64,000 nt of DNA, taken from contig NZ_JACVAU010000001.1 of the NCBI RefSeq assembly GCF_014852005.1, positions 1,801,857 to 1,865,856 on the forward strand. The letters run 5' to 3'. Below are positions 52,241-61,491 of the stretch, one piece after another (positions within the stretch are counted from its first letter, which is position 1; each line of letters opens with the position of its first letter). The DNA comes from Pseudoxanthomonas sp. PXM03 (GTDB taxonomy: Bacteria > Pseudomonadota > Gammaproteobacteria > Xanthomonadales > Xanthomonadaceae). The notes beneath the pieces were generated by a model that was not told the origin of the DNA, ran no database searches, and saw only the letters and a program-made list of their open reading frames with translations. Position numbers and translations under genes: made by a program.

Positions 52241-53039
52241 CCACATCGAGGGAGCCGCAGGACGCCAGGTCATCGATGTCACCGGGGGGGCATCCACGAC
52301 GCGGCGGGATCTGCTGGCGGAGGAAGTTCCGCTCGCGATCCGCTGCAATGGCGAACCGCTGGCGGTGATGATGGTCTCGCCCTGCGACCTGGAGGATTTC
52401 GCGTACGGCTTCGCGTTGACCGAACTCGGTGTCGCGGCTGACGAACTTGTTCAGGTGAACGTCCAGCCATTGCTGGAAGGCATCCAGCTCGACCTGCGCA
52501 CGCGACATCCTTTGCCCACCCGAGCCGCGGATCAGCAGCGCTGGTTGCCGGGGCGCAGTGGATGCGGCATCTGCGGACACCGGCATCTGGAAGAGGTCAT
52601 CAAACAGCCGAAGGCGGTCGGGCAGGGGAGTTTCATCGCGTCATCCGCGCTGGACGTCGCGTTGGCCGGCATCGGGGCGCGGCAGCCGTTGAATGCGGCG
52701 ACCGGCGCGATCCACGCAGCGGCATGGGCGAGGGCGGACGGTACGCTGGTGGTAGTGCGCGAGGATGTCGGGCGCCACAACGCGCTGGACAAGCTGATCG
52801 GTGCGATGCTGCGCGAGGGCATCGACGCCGGATCGGGCTTCGCGCTGGTGACCAGCCGTGCGAGTTACGAGATGGTGGCGAAGGCAGCGGTCGCGGCGAT
52901 TCCACTCTTGGCGGCGATGTCGGCACCCACGGCGTTGGCGGTGGATCTGGCGACAGGCTGCGGGCTGTCGCTGGTCGGTTTCCTGCGTGACGACAGGCAT
53001 GTGGTTTACAGCCACGCTTGGCGACTGGGGTTGCGCTGA
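52215..53039 (+). CDS. fdhD: Formate dehydrogenase accessory sulfurtransferase FdhD
   Basis: FdhD passes sulfur from IscS to the molybdenum cofactor of formate-dehydrogenase-type enzymes. It has about 274 residues. The functional Cys pair is in SGCGICGHRH (C117, C120). The C-terminal half holds VVREDVGRHNALDKLIG and FALVTSRASYEMVAKAA, both highly conserved. The start is uncertain among ATGs at 52215, 52224 and 52230; all overlap or nearly overlap the YdeP-type gene. Pairing with that gene supports a dedicated maturation role. Confidence 0.94.
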   Translation: MIPMAMPVDHIEGAAGRQVIDVTGGASTTRRDLLAEEVPLAIRCNGEPLAVMMVSPCDLEDFAYGFALTELGVAADELVQVNVQPLLEGIQLDLRTRHPLPTRAADQQRWLPGRSGCGICGHRHLEEVIKQPKAVGQGSFIASSALDVALAGIGARQPLNAATGAIHAAAWARADGTLVVVREDVGRHNALDKLIGAMLREGIDAGSGFALVTSRASYEMVAKAAVAAIPLLAAMSAPTALAVDLATGCGLSLVGFLRDDRHVVYSHAWRLGLR

Positions 53040-53120
53040 GTCCCTGATGGGGTAAGCGCCGTTGCGGCAACGTACGTCGCCGCACCGGGTGCCTGCGCCG
53101 CCCAGCGGCGGTGTCGCCCG

Positions 53121-54194
53121 CTAGGGAGTCTTGGCTTTGCCTTTCCGCCTGGTCGCCACCGACGCGCGCTTCACCAGTTTGTGTGGAACCACATGGTTGA
53201 CGATGACCCGCGCAGAGGCGCTGGGGCGTCGGATTTCCCGCAGCAGGATGTCGATCGCCGCATCGGCCATCGAGGCAACCGGCTGGTGGATGGTCGTCAG
53301 TTCCGGCCAGACCATGATGGCTGCGGATGTATCGTCGAAGCCCACAACGGACAGGTCGCGCGGCACGTCCAGGCCGCGGCGATGCGCCACCGAAACGACG
53401 GCTGAAGCCATGTCGTCGTTGCTGGCGAAGATCGCAGTGGGTGGGCTTGGCAACGCCAGCAGGCTTTCGGCGGCCTCGAGCCCGGAACGGTAGGTGAAGT
53501 AGCCGGGTTGGACCAGGTGCTCGTCGAATGCCACGCCCGCCTCCGCCAGCGCATCACGGTAACCCTGCAGGCGATGGGCGCTGGCCGTCTGGTTCGGGTC
53601 GCCCTTGATGTAGCCGATCCGCGCATGCCCATGGGCGATCAGATGGGCCGTCATGTCATGGCTGGCGCGATGGTCGTCTATGCGGACGCAGGAAATCGTC
53701 TCGCTGAAGCGTCCCGATGCGATCGAAACGACGGGGACCCCGGCCCGCGCGAACTCCATGACGATCGCCTTGGACTCACACAGCGGCGGCGGCAGGATCA
53801 CGCCCGCCACGCTCCTGGCCAGTTCGCGCGCCGCCGCGCGTTGGCCGTCCACGTCCAGCGTGTCCCAGGTCGCGATGACCAGCTGAGCCGCTGCGCGCGC
53901 CGAACCACGCAAGGCGCCGACCAGCAGCTCGCGCAGGTAGCTTGAACTGGGATTGGTGTAGATGAGTGCGATGCACGTGTGTTGCGCCGCAGCGAGCGAA
54001 CTCGCCGCCAGGTTGGGCCTGTATCCCAGTTCGCGCACAGTGCTCATGACGCGCTCACGCGTGGCGTCACGGACACCGCCGTGCCCGTTGACCACGCGCG
54101 ACACCGTCATCGGCGAAACGCCTGCGTGGGCGGCGACCTCGTCGATGGTGATGGCGCCTCCCTTTCGCCGGACGGATTTGATCGATTTTTCCAT
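53121..54194 (-). CDS. LacI-family transcriptional repressor of the xylan/xylose locus
   Basis: This 357-residue regulator has an N-terminal helix-turn-helix (ITIDEVAAHAGVSPMTVSRV) at about residues 15-34. The hinge helix is RPNLAASSLA. A periplasmic-binding-protein-like effector domain follows (ALIYTNPSSSYLRELLVGAL, VVGFDDTSAAIMVWPELTTI). It is divergent from the TonB-dependent receptor, and the palindromes with a central CG in the gap and before xylB are the kind LacI proteins bind. By position it corresponds to XylR of Xanthomonas xylan loci; the effector is probably xylose or a derivative. Confidence 0.9.
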   Translation of the reverse strand: MEKSIKSVRRKGGAITIDEVAAHAGVSPMTVSRVVNGHGGVRDATRERVMSTVRELGYRPNLAASSLAAAQHTCIALIYTNPSSSYLRELLVGALRGSARAAAQLVIATWDTLDVDGQRAAARELARSVAGVILPPPLCESKAIVMEFARAGVPVVSIASGRFSETISCVRIDDHRASHDMTAHLIAHGHARIGYIKGDPNQTASAHRLQGYRDALAEAGVAFDEHLVQPGYFTYRSGLEAAESLLALPSPPTAIFASNDDMASAVVSVAHRRGLDVPRDLSVVGFDDTSAAIMVWPELTTIHQPVASMADAAIDILLREIRRPSASARVIVNHVVPHKLVKRASVATRRKGKAKTP

Positions 54195-54363
54195 GCTGCT
54201 CTGTCTGCTCCGTTTGCCGGGTGCAATCGAGGTACTGCGAACAACGGGGGATGCGGTTGCGGCGAGCGTCGCACATGGAGATGCATCGAACGAACATCGA
54301 TACGTCGCCCAACTCGCTCGCGCATGGAATCGCGGTTACATGAGCATTCTCGACGAACCTCCA

Positions 54364-54377
54364 TGGAAACGCTTCCA
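54364..54377. promoter_or_regulatory. LacI-type palindrome, variant
   Basis: TGGAAACGCTTCCA (flanked by A and T) is a 14-bp palindrome with one mismatched pair and a central CG. The half-sites TGGAAAC/TGGAAGC resemble the TGGTAGC half of the sites at 54489 and 62380. It lies about 170 bases upstream of the LacI start and may control that gene. Confidence 0.5.
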
Positions 54378-54488
54378 TTTCTCTGCTCGGTTACCCACGG
54401 AACGTGGTCTTGACGAAGCCACTTACGGGATTGCTGCGCTGCATGGTGACAAACACAGGGGTGCGTGATTAGTCTGCGCCGAACTCGA

Positions 54489-54502
54489 TGGTAGCGCTAC
54501 CA
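54489..54502. promoter_or_regulatory. xyl box upstream of the TonB-dependent receptor
   Basis: TGGTAGCGCTACCA is a perfect 14-bp palindrome. It matches the TGGTAGCGCTAACA xyl box described for Xanthomonas xylan genes in 12 of 14 positions and the site before xylB in 12 of 14. Confidence 0.82.
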
Positions 54503-54831
54503 CATTGATCGATGCACTCATCGATCCGTCCTTGGAAGTTGACTGAACGCTTTGTCGCCTTGCGACACGGGAACCAGCCGGAAGAGTGTTTTCAACCGCT
54601 GTGCAATGACGGGCGCTATCACCATGCCCGGTCTGGAAATGCGGGCCTGCGCCCGAAGGTGCCCTTGGGGAGGGCGATACATCCAATGATCGAACGTGAG
54701 AGGGGAGACCACATGAAAGAGTGCAGGTACCGATGCCATGCACCGGACAAGGCCCAGACCATTGCGGGAGCGCGAATCCATGCCTGCCGCGGCGTTGCTG
54801 GCCCTTCAATTCCAGACCTGAGGACATGCTG

Positions 54832-57800
54832 ATGAGTCGTAAGTTGGCGAGGTTCAAGTCGACGGCCATGTTCACCTTCGTGGGTGGCGTACTGGTCATC
54901 AATCCCGCTTTCGGGCAGGAATCGCAACAGGCGCAGGCTCCGGCCGCGCAGCAGACACAACAGCAGGCGACGCCGGACGCCACCACACTGGATACGGTCG
55001 TGGTCACGGGCTTGCGCAGCAGCCTGAGCCAGGCAATGGACATCAAGCGCGACTCCGCAGGCGTCGTCGATGCGATCAGTGCCGAAGACATCGGCAAGTT
55101 CCCGGACACCAACCTCGCCGAATCCCTGCAACGCATCACCGGCATCTCGATCGAGCGCCGCGATGGTGAGGGTGCGCAGGTCACGGCACGCGGCTTTGGT
55201 CCCCAGTTCAACATGGTGACGCTCAACGGCCGGCAGATGCCGGGTGCGGATGCGTTTGGTGCTTCGGGCCAGGTCGCCATCGGCGGTGTGGACGGTGGTA
55301 CCCGCGCGTTCAATTTCGCACAGCTCGCCGCCGAAGCCATCAACGGCATCGAGGTCTACAAGACCAGCCAGGCCCAGGTTCCCAGTGGTGGCATCGGCGC
55401 CACCATCAACATCCTGACCGCAAGGCCGTTCAACCATGACGGCGTGGTCGCCAGCGCGGGGGCGAAAGTCGTTTCCGACCGGAGCCAGCCGTTCGAGAAT
55501 GACCTGACGCCGGAACTGTCGGGCATTTTCAGTTATTCCAACCCCGACAAGACGTTCGGCGTGAGCCTGAGTGCCAGCCATCAGAAGCGCAAGGGCGGCT
55601 CGGTGCAGGCGACCGAGAACTACTGGAACGTGCAGCCGTGGACCGGGACGATGCCCGGCGATCCGACCGTGGTCAATGCGCCGGCCATCGGCGATCTCTA
55701 CGCACGTCCCAATGACTTGCGCTATGCGTTCTCGGAATTCGAGCGCGAGCGCGTGAACGGCCAGGCCGTGGTGCAGTTCGCACCGACCGACAGTCTGACC
55801 CTGACGCTGGACTACACGTACTCGACCAACGAGATCACCGAGAACCGTGGCGAACAGGCGATGTGGTTGCAGAACAGCAACTACACCGATATCGAGTTCG
55901 ACACCAGCGGTGCAGTGGCGACGCCTGTCTATATCCGCGAGATCGCCGGGACCAAGGATTTCGGCATCGAGCAGCAGCGCAGCATGCAGAAGTACAAGCT
56001 GGGCTCCCTCGGTCTCAACGCCATCTGGGACGTCAGCGACAGGTTCCGCCTGAGCTTCGATGCCCACAACTCGAAGAACGAGAGCCGGCCCAACGACCCG
56101 CTCACCGGCGGCGGCTCGATCTTCATGAGCATCGCCGGCACCAACAACTGCACCGCCGGCCCGCATTGCGGCGGTTCATGGGTGCAGGAGCTGGTGTTCA
56201 ACAACGGTCTGCCGATCGGCACACAGACCTGGTACCCGACCACCGATGACGCTATTGCCGGGACCAACGGCGTGGTCAATCCCGGATTCGTGGAGGGCGA
56301 GGTCGGCTCACAGGTGCTCCGCGTCAATGCACAGACCCAGGTCAGCGAGATCAAGCAGGCCCGCATCGACGGCGAATGGAGCTTCGACCAGGGCCGCTTC
56401 CAGTTCGGCGTGGATACCAACAAGTCCACGACCCACCGCATCCAGGCGGCGGAGGCCTACTCGACACTGGGCGATTGGGGTGTGGCCAACGTGGATTCGG
56501 ACACGGCGGCCGGGTTGATGGATCTTCTACGGCCGGTCAACATCGGCGGCTTGTTCGATGACTACAACGTCACCAGCTGGCCCGTCTGGCGGGGTAACGC
56601 GGGCGAACTCGCTCAGTGGGCAGCGGACCAGTATGGCGTGGGACTGGGCGTCAGCCCGCAGCGCGCGGCCGACAACCGGGTGGAAGAGAAGACCCATTCG
56701 GCGTACTTCCAGGTGGAGCTGGAAGGCGAACTGGGTGGCATGCGTACCAACACCCGCCTCGGCGTGAGATACGAGACGACGGATGTCGTGTCGACCTCGG
56801 TGATCGCGATCCCCGAGGCCATCGAGTGGCAGGCCAACAACGACTTCCGCATCGTGCTGTCCGACGAGCAGCAGCCCTTCAGCGAGAAGGCCAGCTACAG
56901 CTACATCCTGCCCAACCTGGACTTCAGCATCGATTTCACCGATGAACTGAAGGGACGCGCGTCGTTCGGCAGGAGCATCGCGCGAGCCCCCTATGGCAAC
57001 CTGTACGCCGGCCCCGGCGCGCAGCAGCCCTTCGGTTCGGTGCTGCTCGATCCGTCCGTCCGCGCAAGCGGGAACGCGCAGAATCCGAGCCTGAAGCCGC
57101 TGGAGTCGGACAACCTCGACCTGGCGCTGGAGTGGTACTTCGCCGATGCGAGCTATGTGTCGCTGACGTACTGGAACAAGTCGGTCGACAACTTCATCGG
57201 CAACACCGTCGGTCAGGAATCCCTGTACGGTTTGAGGGATCCCACCTCGGGCCCGGATGCGCAGACGGCACTGGCCTTCCTCACCAGTGCGGCATGTGTG
57301 ACCCAGGTCGGGGCCGCCAATGCGGCGGCGTGTTCCGCCAACGACACGTCGCTGTTCACGGCCCTGGCCCTGCTGCGCAACGATCCGGCGGGCCTGGCGG
57401 CGTTCAATGGTACCGGTGCGCAGACGCTGGCGACCGAAGCAGCCTACAACCTGTACGGTGAAGCCGATGATCCGCTGTACCAGTTCAACGTCAACCGGCC
57501 GATCAACCAGAACCAGTCCAAGCTGCATGGCTGGGAACTGGGTGGCCAGTACTTCTTCGGCGACAGTGGTTTCGGCATCCTGGCCAACTACACCGTCGTG
57601 CGGGGCGATGTGGGATACGACGACGGCGGCGATCCGGCCATCGACCAGTTCGCTCTGACAGGCCTGAGCGACACGGCCAACGCCATGTTCATGTATGAGA
57701 AGCATGGATGGTCAGTCCGTCTGGCTTGGAACTGGCGCGACGAGTACCTGATCCTCGCGAACCAGGGCGCGAGCCGCAATCCGTACTACGTGGAAGAGTA

Positions 57801-57975
57801 CGAGCAGTGGGACCTGAGCGTGAACTACACGCTCAACGACCACTGGTCGTTCGGTCTGGAGGCGATCAATCTGACCGGTGAGGACGTCCGTTGGCGTGCA
57901 CGCACCGACCAGATGATCGTCAAGCTGGCCGACCAGAGTCCGCGCTACATGGTGGGCGTGCGCTACAAGTTCTGA
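54832..57975 (+). CDS. TonB-dependent receptor, xylan/oligosaccharide uptake type
   Basis: This outer-membrane active transporter has about 1047 residues. The start is the ATG at 54832, seven bases after GAGGA; an ATG at 54826 is too close to that site. The signal peptide includes AMFTFVGGVLVINPAFGQE. A Gln-rich spacer leads to a TonB-box-like LDTVVVTGLRSSL. The plug contains VDAISAEDIGKFPDTNLAES and VTARGFGPQFNMVTLNGRQM. The barrel ends RYMVGVRYKF with C-terminal Phe. The long plug-barrel and the neighbouring genes are typical of the carbohydrate receptors (XytA type) of xanthomonads. An xyl box lies 330 bases upstream. Confidence 0.93.
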   Translation: MSRKLARFKSTAMFTFVGGVLVINPAFGQESQQAQAPAAQQTQQQATPDATTLDTVVVTGLRSSLSQAMDIKRDSAGVVDAISAEDIGKFPDTNLAESLQRITGISIERRDGEGAQVTARGFGPQFNMVTLNGRQMPGADAFGASGQVAIGGVDGGTRAFNFAQLAAEAINGIEVYKTSQAQVPSGGIGATINILTARPFNHDGVVASAGAKVVSDRSQPFENDLTPELSGIFSYSNPDKTFGVSLSASHQKRKGGSVQATENYWNVQPWTGTMPGDPTVVNAPAIGDLYARPNDLRYAFSEFERERVNGQAVVQFAPTDSLTLTLDYTYSTNEITENRGEQAMWLQNSNYTDIEFDTSGAVATPVYIREIAGTKDFGIEQQRSMQKYKLGSLGLNAIWDVSDRFRLSFDAHNSKNESRPNDPLTGGGSIFMSIAGTNNCTAGPHCGGSWVQELVFNNGLPIGTQTWYPTTDDAIAGTNGVVNPGFVEGEVGSQVLRVNAQTQVSEIKQARIDGEWSFDQGRFQFGVDTNKSTTHRIQAAEAYSTLGDWGVANVDSDTAAGLMDLLRPVNIGGLFDDYNVTSWPVWRGNAGELAQWAADQYGVGLGVSPQRAADNRVEEKTHSAYFQVELEGELGGMRTNTRLGVRYETTDVVSTSVIAIPEAIEWQANNDFRIVLSDEQQPFSEKASYSYILPNLDFSIDFTDELKGRASFGRSIARAPYGNLYAGPGAQQPFGSVLLDPSVRASGNAQNPSLKPLESDNLDLALEWYFADASYVSLTYWNKSVDNFIGNTVGQESLYGLRDPTSGPDAQTALAFLTSAACVTQVGAANAAACSANDTSLFTALALLRNDPAGLAAFNGTGAQTLATEAAYNLYGEADDPLYQFNVNRPINQNQSKLHGWELGGQYFFGDSGFGILANYTVVRGDVGYDDGGDPAIDQFALTGLSDTANAMFMYEKHGWSVRLAWNWRDEYLILANQGASRNPYYVEEYEQWDLSVNYTLNDHWSFGLEAINLTGEDVRWRARTDQMIVKLADQSPRYMVGVRYKF

Positions 57976-58013
57976 GTTTGGCGATAGACGCCCTCTCCGG
58001 ATATCGCCGAGCG

Positions 58014-58043
58014 GGGACCGCTGCGCGAGCAGCGGTCCCTTTT
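58014..58043 (+). terminator. Terminator after the receptor gene
   Basis: An 11-bp perfect stem GGGACCGCTGC/GCAGCGGTCCC with a GCGA loop is followed by TTTT. It should limit read-through from the receptor into the SapC gene. Confidence 0.85.
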
Positions 58044-58129
58044 AGCAAGTCGTGCCGCCGGATGCGGCTCGAACACGATCTGCCAGCGTTAGTATCATCG
58101 GACGCCTCCTGGCTTCCCCGAGAGAAAAG

Positions 58130-58888
58130 ATGGCCCGCTACGAACTCCTCAACAATGTTTCACACAAGGATCTGCGTGTCGCGACCGGCTTCGGCCCCCA
58201 GTTCGGCGACGACGTGGGCATGGTGCGGGCGTTTCCCAGCGAGTTCGCCGAGCTGCAGCGGGAGTATTCGATCTTCCTGAGGAAGGATCCGGGCACGGGA
58301 GAATGGCAATCCGTCGTTCTCCTGGGTTTCGAACAACGCGAGAATCTGTTCCTGCAGGATGGCCGGTGGAATGCCGCCTATCTCCCGGGTGCGGCAGCGA
58401 AAGGGCCTTTCCTCATCGGCTTCCAGGAGCAGCGCATCGACGGAGAGTTGAGGAAGGAAGCCGTGATGCATGTGGATCTCGACCATCCGCGCGTGAACTT
58501 CGCAGCGGGTGAGCCGGTATTCCTTCCGCAGGGCGGTAACAGCCCCTATCTCGAGCATGTTGCGGGCGTCCTGCGTGGCATCAGGGATGGCAGTGAATTC
58601 GGCTCCGGCATGTTCGCGGCCCTGGATGCGATGGGCCTGATACAGCCCGTCAATCTGGATGTGCAATTGGATGACCGACACCGCGTGGGCGTCAATGGCT
58701 TGCACGGCATCGATCGGGAGAAGCTGGCCGCGCTGGACGGAAACGCATTGTTCGAGTTGAACCGCTCCGGCTACCTGGAAGGCGCATACCTGATCCTGGC
58801 GTCGCTCCACAACATGCGCCGCCTCATGGCCGAGAAGCAGCGTCGCCTGCGTGCGCAGGATGCCGCGATGCCGCATGGCGGGAACTAG
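58130..58888 (+). CDS. SapC-family protein
   Basis: This 252-residue cytoplasmic protein is of the SapC family (PF07277). It is recognised by FPSEFAELQREYSIFLRKD near residue 45 and by RENLFLQDGRWNAAYLP. SapC was named in Campylobacter S-layer work. In Caulobacter and xanthomonads the gene repeatedly accompanies TonB-dependent carbohydrate receptors; its role is unknown. The start is the ATG before ARYELLNNV, with AGAGA upstream. It is the first of four tightly spaced genes (SapC, cupin-like, halogenase-like, DUF6445). Confidence 0.88.
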   Translation: MARYELLNNVSHKDLRVATGFGPQFGDDVGMVRAFPSEFAELQREYSIFLRKDPGTGEWQSVVLLGFEQRENLFLQDGRWNAAYLPGAAAKGPFLIGFQEQRIDGELRKEAVMHVDLDHPRVNFAAGEPVFLPQGGNSPYLEHVAGVLRGIRDGSEFGSGMFAALDAMGLIQPVNLDVQLDDRHRVGVNGLHGIDREKLAALDGNALFELNRSGYLEGAYLILASLHNMRRLMAEKQRRLRAQDAAMPHGGN

Positions 58889-58893
58889 CCGTC

Positions 58894-59916
58894 ATGTCGA
58901 CGGACGGTGCAGCAATGCGTGTCCTGGAAAGCGTGCGTGCGGATGCGCTGCCGCTGGAAGAGCTGATCTCGGATGGCCAGCCCGTGCTGCTCAGGGGCGT
59001 CGCGCGCGACTGGCGGCTGGTGCAGGCAGGATTGCGATCCGCGCAGGACGCGATGTCCTACCTGCTCGGCTTTGATGCCGGCAGGCCGATCCAGTACTCC
59101 TTCGGTGGGCCCGGCATTGCCGGCCGGCCTTTCTACAACGAGGACTTCACCCGACTGAATTTCGACGTCAGGCGTGGATCCCTGGCCCAGGTGCTCGGAG
59201 AAATATCGGACCATCTGGACGACCCACGTCCGCCCACCTACTACGTGGCCTCGCTGTTGGTCGATGGAGCACTGCCTGGCTTCGCCCACGCCAATGGCCT
59301 GCCATTGGCCGCGCACGATATCGATGCGCCACCCAGCATCTGGATCGGCAATCGCGTGGTCGCGTCCTGCCACTTCGACGCACCCAACAACCTGGCGTGC
59401 TGCGCGGTAGGCAGGCGGCTGTTTACGTTGTTTCCGCCGGAACAGATCGAGAATCTCTATCCCGGCCCGCTTGATCCCACGCCCGGAGGGCAGGTCGTGA
59501 GCGTGGTCGACTTCGATGATCCCGACTACGAGCGCCATCCGCGATTCCGCAAGGCGCTGGCCACCGCGCAGACCGCACTGCTCGAACCCGGCGACGCCAT
59601 CTTCATTCCCAGCATGTGGTGGCACCACGTGCGCAGCCTCGAGCCGTTCAACGTGCTGGTCAACTACTGGTGGCGCAGTTCGCCAGCGTTCCTGTCTTCG
59701 CCGTTGCCGGCTTTGCACCATGCCCTCTGGACGCTGCGGGATCTTCCGGAACGTGAGAAACAGGCATGGGCGAAGGTGTTCGAATACTACGTCTTCGGTC
59801 CCGGCGAGAGGGCGGGGGAGCACCTGCCCGAACAGGCGCGCGACATGTTGGGACCGATGGATGAAACTCAGGCGCGGCGCATGCGCGCCATGCTGATTGG
59901 ACGGCTCAACCGCTAG
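58894..59916 (+). CDS. Cupin-like (JmjC-type) oxygenase domain protein
   Basis: This 340-residue protein has a cupin_8/JmjC fold. The proximal Fe(II) ligands are in SCHFDAPNN (H160, D162). The distal His is in FIPSMWWHHVRS (H244 or H245). Opening motifs DGQPVLLRGVARDW and PSIWIGNRVVAS fit the family. Such proteins hydroxylate proteins or small molecules with 2-oxoglutarate, but the substrate is unknown here. It follows SapC by 5 bases. Confidence 0.88.
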   Translation: MSTDGAAMRVLESVRADALPLEELISDGQPVLLRGVARDWRLVQAGLRSAQDAMSYLLGFDAGRPIQYSFGGPGIAGRPFYNEDFTRLNFDVRRGSLAQVLGEISDHLDDPRPPTYYVASLLVDGALPGFAHANGLPLAAHDIDAPPSIWIGNRVVASCHFDAPNNLACCAVGRRLFTLFPPEQIENLYPGPLDPTPGGQVVSVVDFDDPDYERHPRFRKALATAQTALLEPGDAIFIPSMWWHHVRSLEPFNVLVNYWWRSSPAFLSSPLPALHHALWTLRDLPEREKQAWAKVFEYYVFGPGERAGEHLPEQARDMLGPMDETQARRMRAMLIGRLNR

Positions 59917-59937
59917 CCCACGCAAGGAGACACCGCA

Positions 59938-61467
59938 TTGGACGATCGAGTAGCCCCGACGGGACACATCCGCAAAGTGGTGATCGCAGGCGGCGGTACT
60001 GCGGGCTGGCTCGCGGCGTGCGCGCTTTCGCACCAGTTCCGTGATCGGCTGGACATCACCCTGGTCGAGTCCGAACAGATCGGTACCGTGGGAGTGGGGG
60101 AGTCCACCGTCCCGCCCATCCGCACGTTCCACCGTTTCCTTCAGATCGACGAACAGGAATTCCTGCGCGCCGTTGCCGGCACGTTCAAGCTCTCGATCTC
60201 GTTCGAGAACTGGCGCCGTCCGGGGGATCGCTACATCCATCCCTTCGGTATCACGGGGCAGGGCACGTGGGCGGCGGCGTTCCATCATTTCTGGCTCGAC
60301 AGCCTGCGCCGGGGAATGCCGTCGGAGCTGGGGGACTTCTGCCTGGAGACGGTCGCTTCGCGGGGAGACCAGTTCTCGCTGCAGACGCAACCGCAGGTCA
60401 ACTACGCCTACCACTTCGACGCCGGCCTCTACGCGAAGTTCCTTCGCCGCATCGCCGAAGGCCATGGACTCAAGCGCGTGGAAGGAAAGATCCGCGAGGT
60501 CAGGCAGCATGCGGATGATAGCGCTGTGCAGTCCCTGGTACTGGAAGACGGACAGGTCATCGAGGGCGACCTGTTCATCGATTGCACCGGCTTCCGCGGC
60601 TTGCTGATCGAACAGACGCTACGCACGGGCTATGAGGACTGGAATGAATGGCTTCCCAGCGACCGGGCGGTGGCGGTCCAGACCGAATCCGTGGGTCCGC
60701 CCGTGCCGTACACGCGGGCGATCGCGCACGAGGCCGGCTGGCGTTGGCATATCCCGCTGCAGCACCGCGTCGGGTGCGGCCTGGTGTTCTCCAGCCGGCA
60801 CATGTCCGACGATGAGGCGCGCGCCAAGCTCCTGCGCGACGTGGGTGCGCCTGCGCTCCGTGACCCCTGGCTGGTACCGTTCCGCACCGGGCGCCGACTG
60901 AAGGCGTGGAACAAGAACGTGGTCTCACTGGGTCTGGCCAGCGGCTTCATCGAGCCCCTGGAGTCGACCAGCATCCACTTGGCCATCAGTGCAGTGGTAC
61001 GCCTGGTCCAGCTGTTTCCCTTCGACGGCATCGCCCCGTCGCTCGTGGAGCTATACAACGACGTGAGCCGCGCGGAGATGGAACACGTGCGGGACTTCAT
61101 CATCCTTCACTATCATGCGACGCAGCGCGAAGAGCCGATGTGGAAGGCGTGCCGCGAGATGGCATTGCCCGAGTCGCTGGGCATCCGCCTGCGCGCGTGG
61201 CGCGAACGCGCCCATGCCTGGCAGGATCCGGACGAACTCTTCCGGGTCGACTCCTGGACCCACGTATTGCTGGGCCAGGGCATCATGCCAGGGCAGCCCC
61301 ATCCCCTGGCGCGTGCGCTGGCGGATGACGACCTCCGGAAACTGTTGGCGTCCATTCGCCAGCCCATCGATCACGCGGTCGCGCAGATGCCATCGCAGCA
61401 GGCGTTCATTGATCGCTACTGCAAGGCCGGATCGGAAGTATGGGGCAGCCGGCCGGTGTCCCTTTAA
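59938..61467 (+). CDS. Tryptophan-halogenase-family flavoprotein
   Basis: This 509-residue protein is of the FAD-dependent halogenase family. The FAD motif is VVIAGGGTAGWLAACAL. The GVGESTVPPI motif and the catalytic Lys (AGTFKLSISFENW, K84) are present, as is the halogenase tryptophan motif GWRWHIP. The conserved Glu lies in PLESTSIHL. All parts needed for a halogenase are therefore present. The start is TTG, eight bases after AAGGAG. Family members linked to TonB receptors for carbohydrates have no proven substrate, so free tryptophan should not be assumed. Confidence 0.9.
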   Translation: MDDRVAPTGHIRKVVIAGGGTAGWLAACALSHQFRDRLDITLVESEQIGTVGVGESTVPPIRTFHRFLQIDEQEFLRAVAGTFKLSISFENWRRPGDRYIHPFGITGQGTWAAAFHHFWLDSLRRGMPSELGDFCLETVASRGDQFSLQTQPQVNYAYHFDAGLYAKFLRRIAEGHGLKRVEGKIREVRQHADDSAVQSLVLEDGQVIEGDLFIDCTGFRGLLIEQTLRTGYEDWNEWLPSDRAVAVQTESVGPPVPYTRAIAHEAGWRWHIPLQHRVGCGLVFSSRHMSDDEARAKLLRDVGAPALRDPWLVPFRTGRRLKAWNKNVVSLGLASGFIEPLESTSIHLAISAVVRLVQLFPFDGIAPSLVELYNDVSRAEMEHVRDFIILHYHATQREEPMWKACREMALPESLGIRLRAWRERAHAWQDPDELFRVDSWTHVLLGQGIMPGQPHPLARALADDDLRKLLASIRQPIDHAVAQMPSQQAFIDRYCKAGSEVWGSRPVSL

Positions 61468-61491
61468 CCGCCGGGACGCGCGGACAAGCCC

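Larger units (their letters stand above)
54195..54831 (+). other. Regulatory region between the LacI gene and the receptor gene
   Basis: This 637-base gap has no convincing gene. It carries two LacI-type palindromes (54364-54377 and 54489-54502). Five bases after the second is a perfect hairpin GATCGATG-CACT-CATCGATC (54507-54526). The remaining ~300 bases before the receptor would be an untranslated leader if transcription starts near the second palindrome. Confidence 0.6.
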
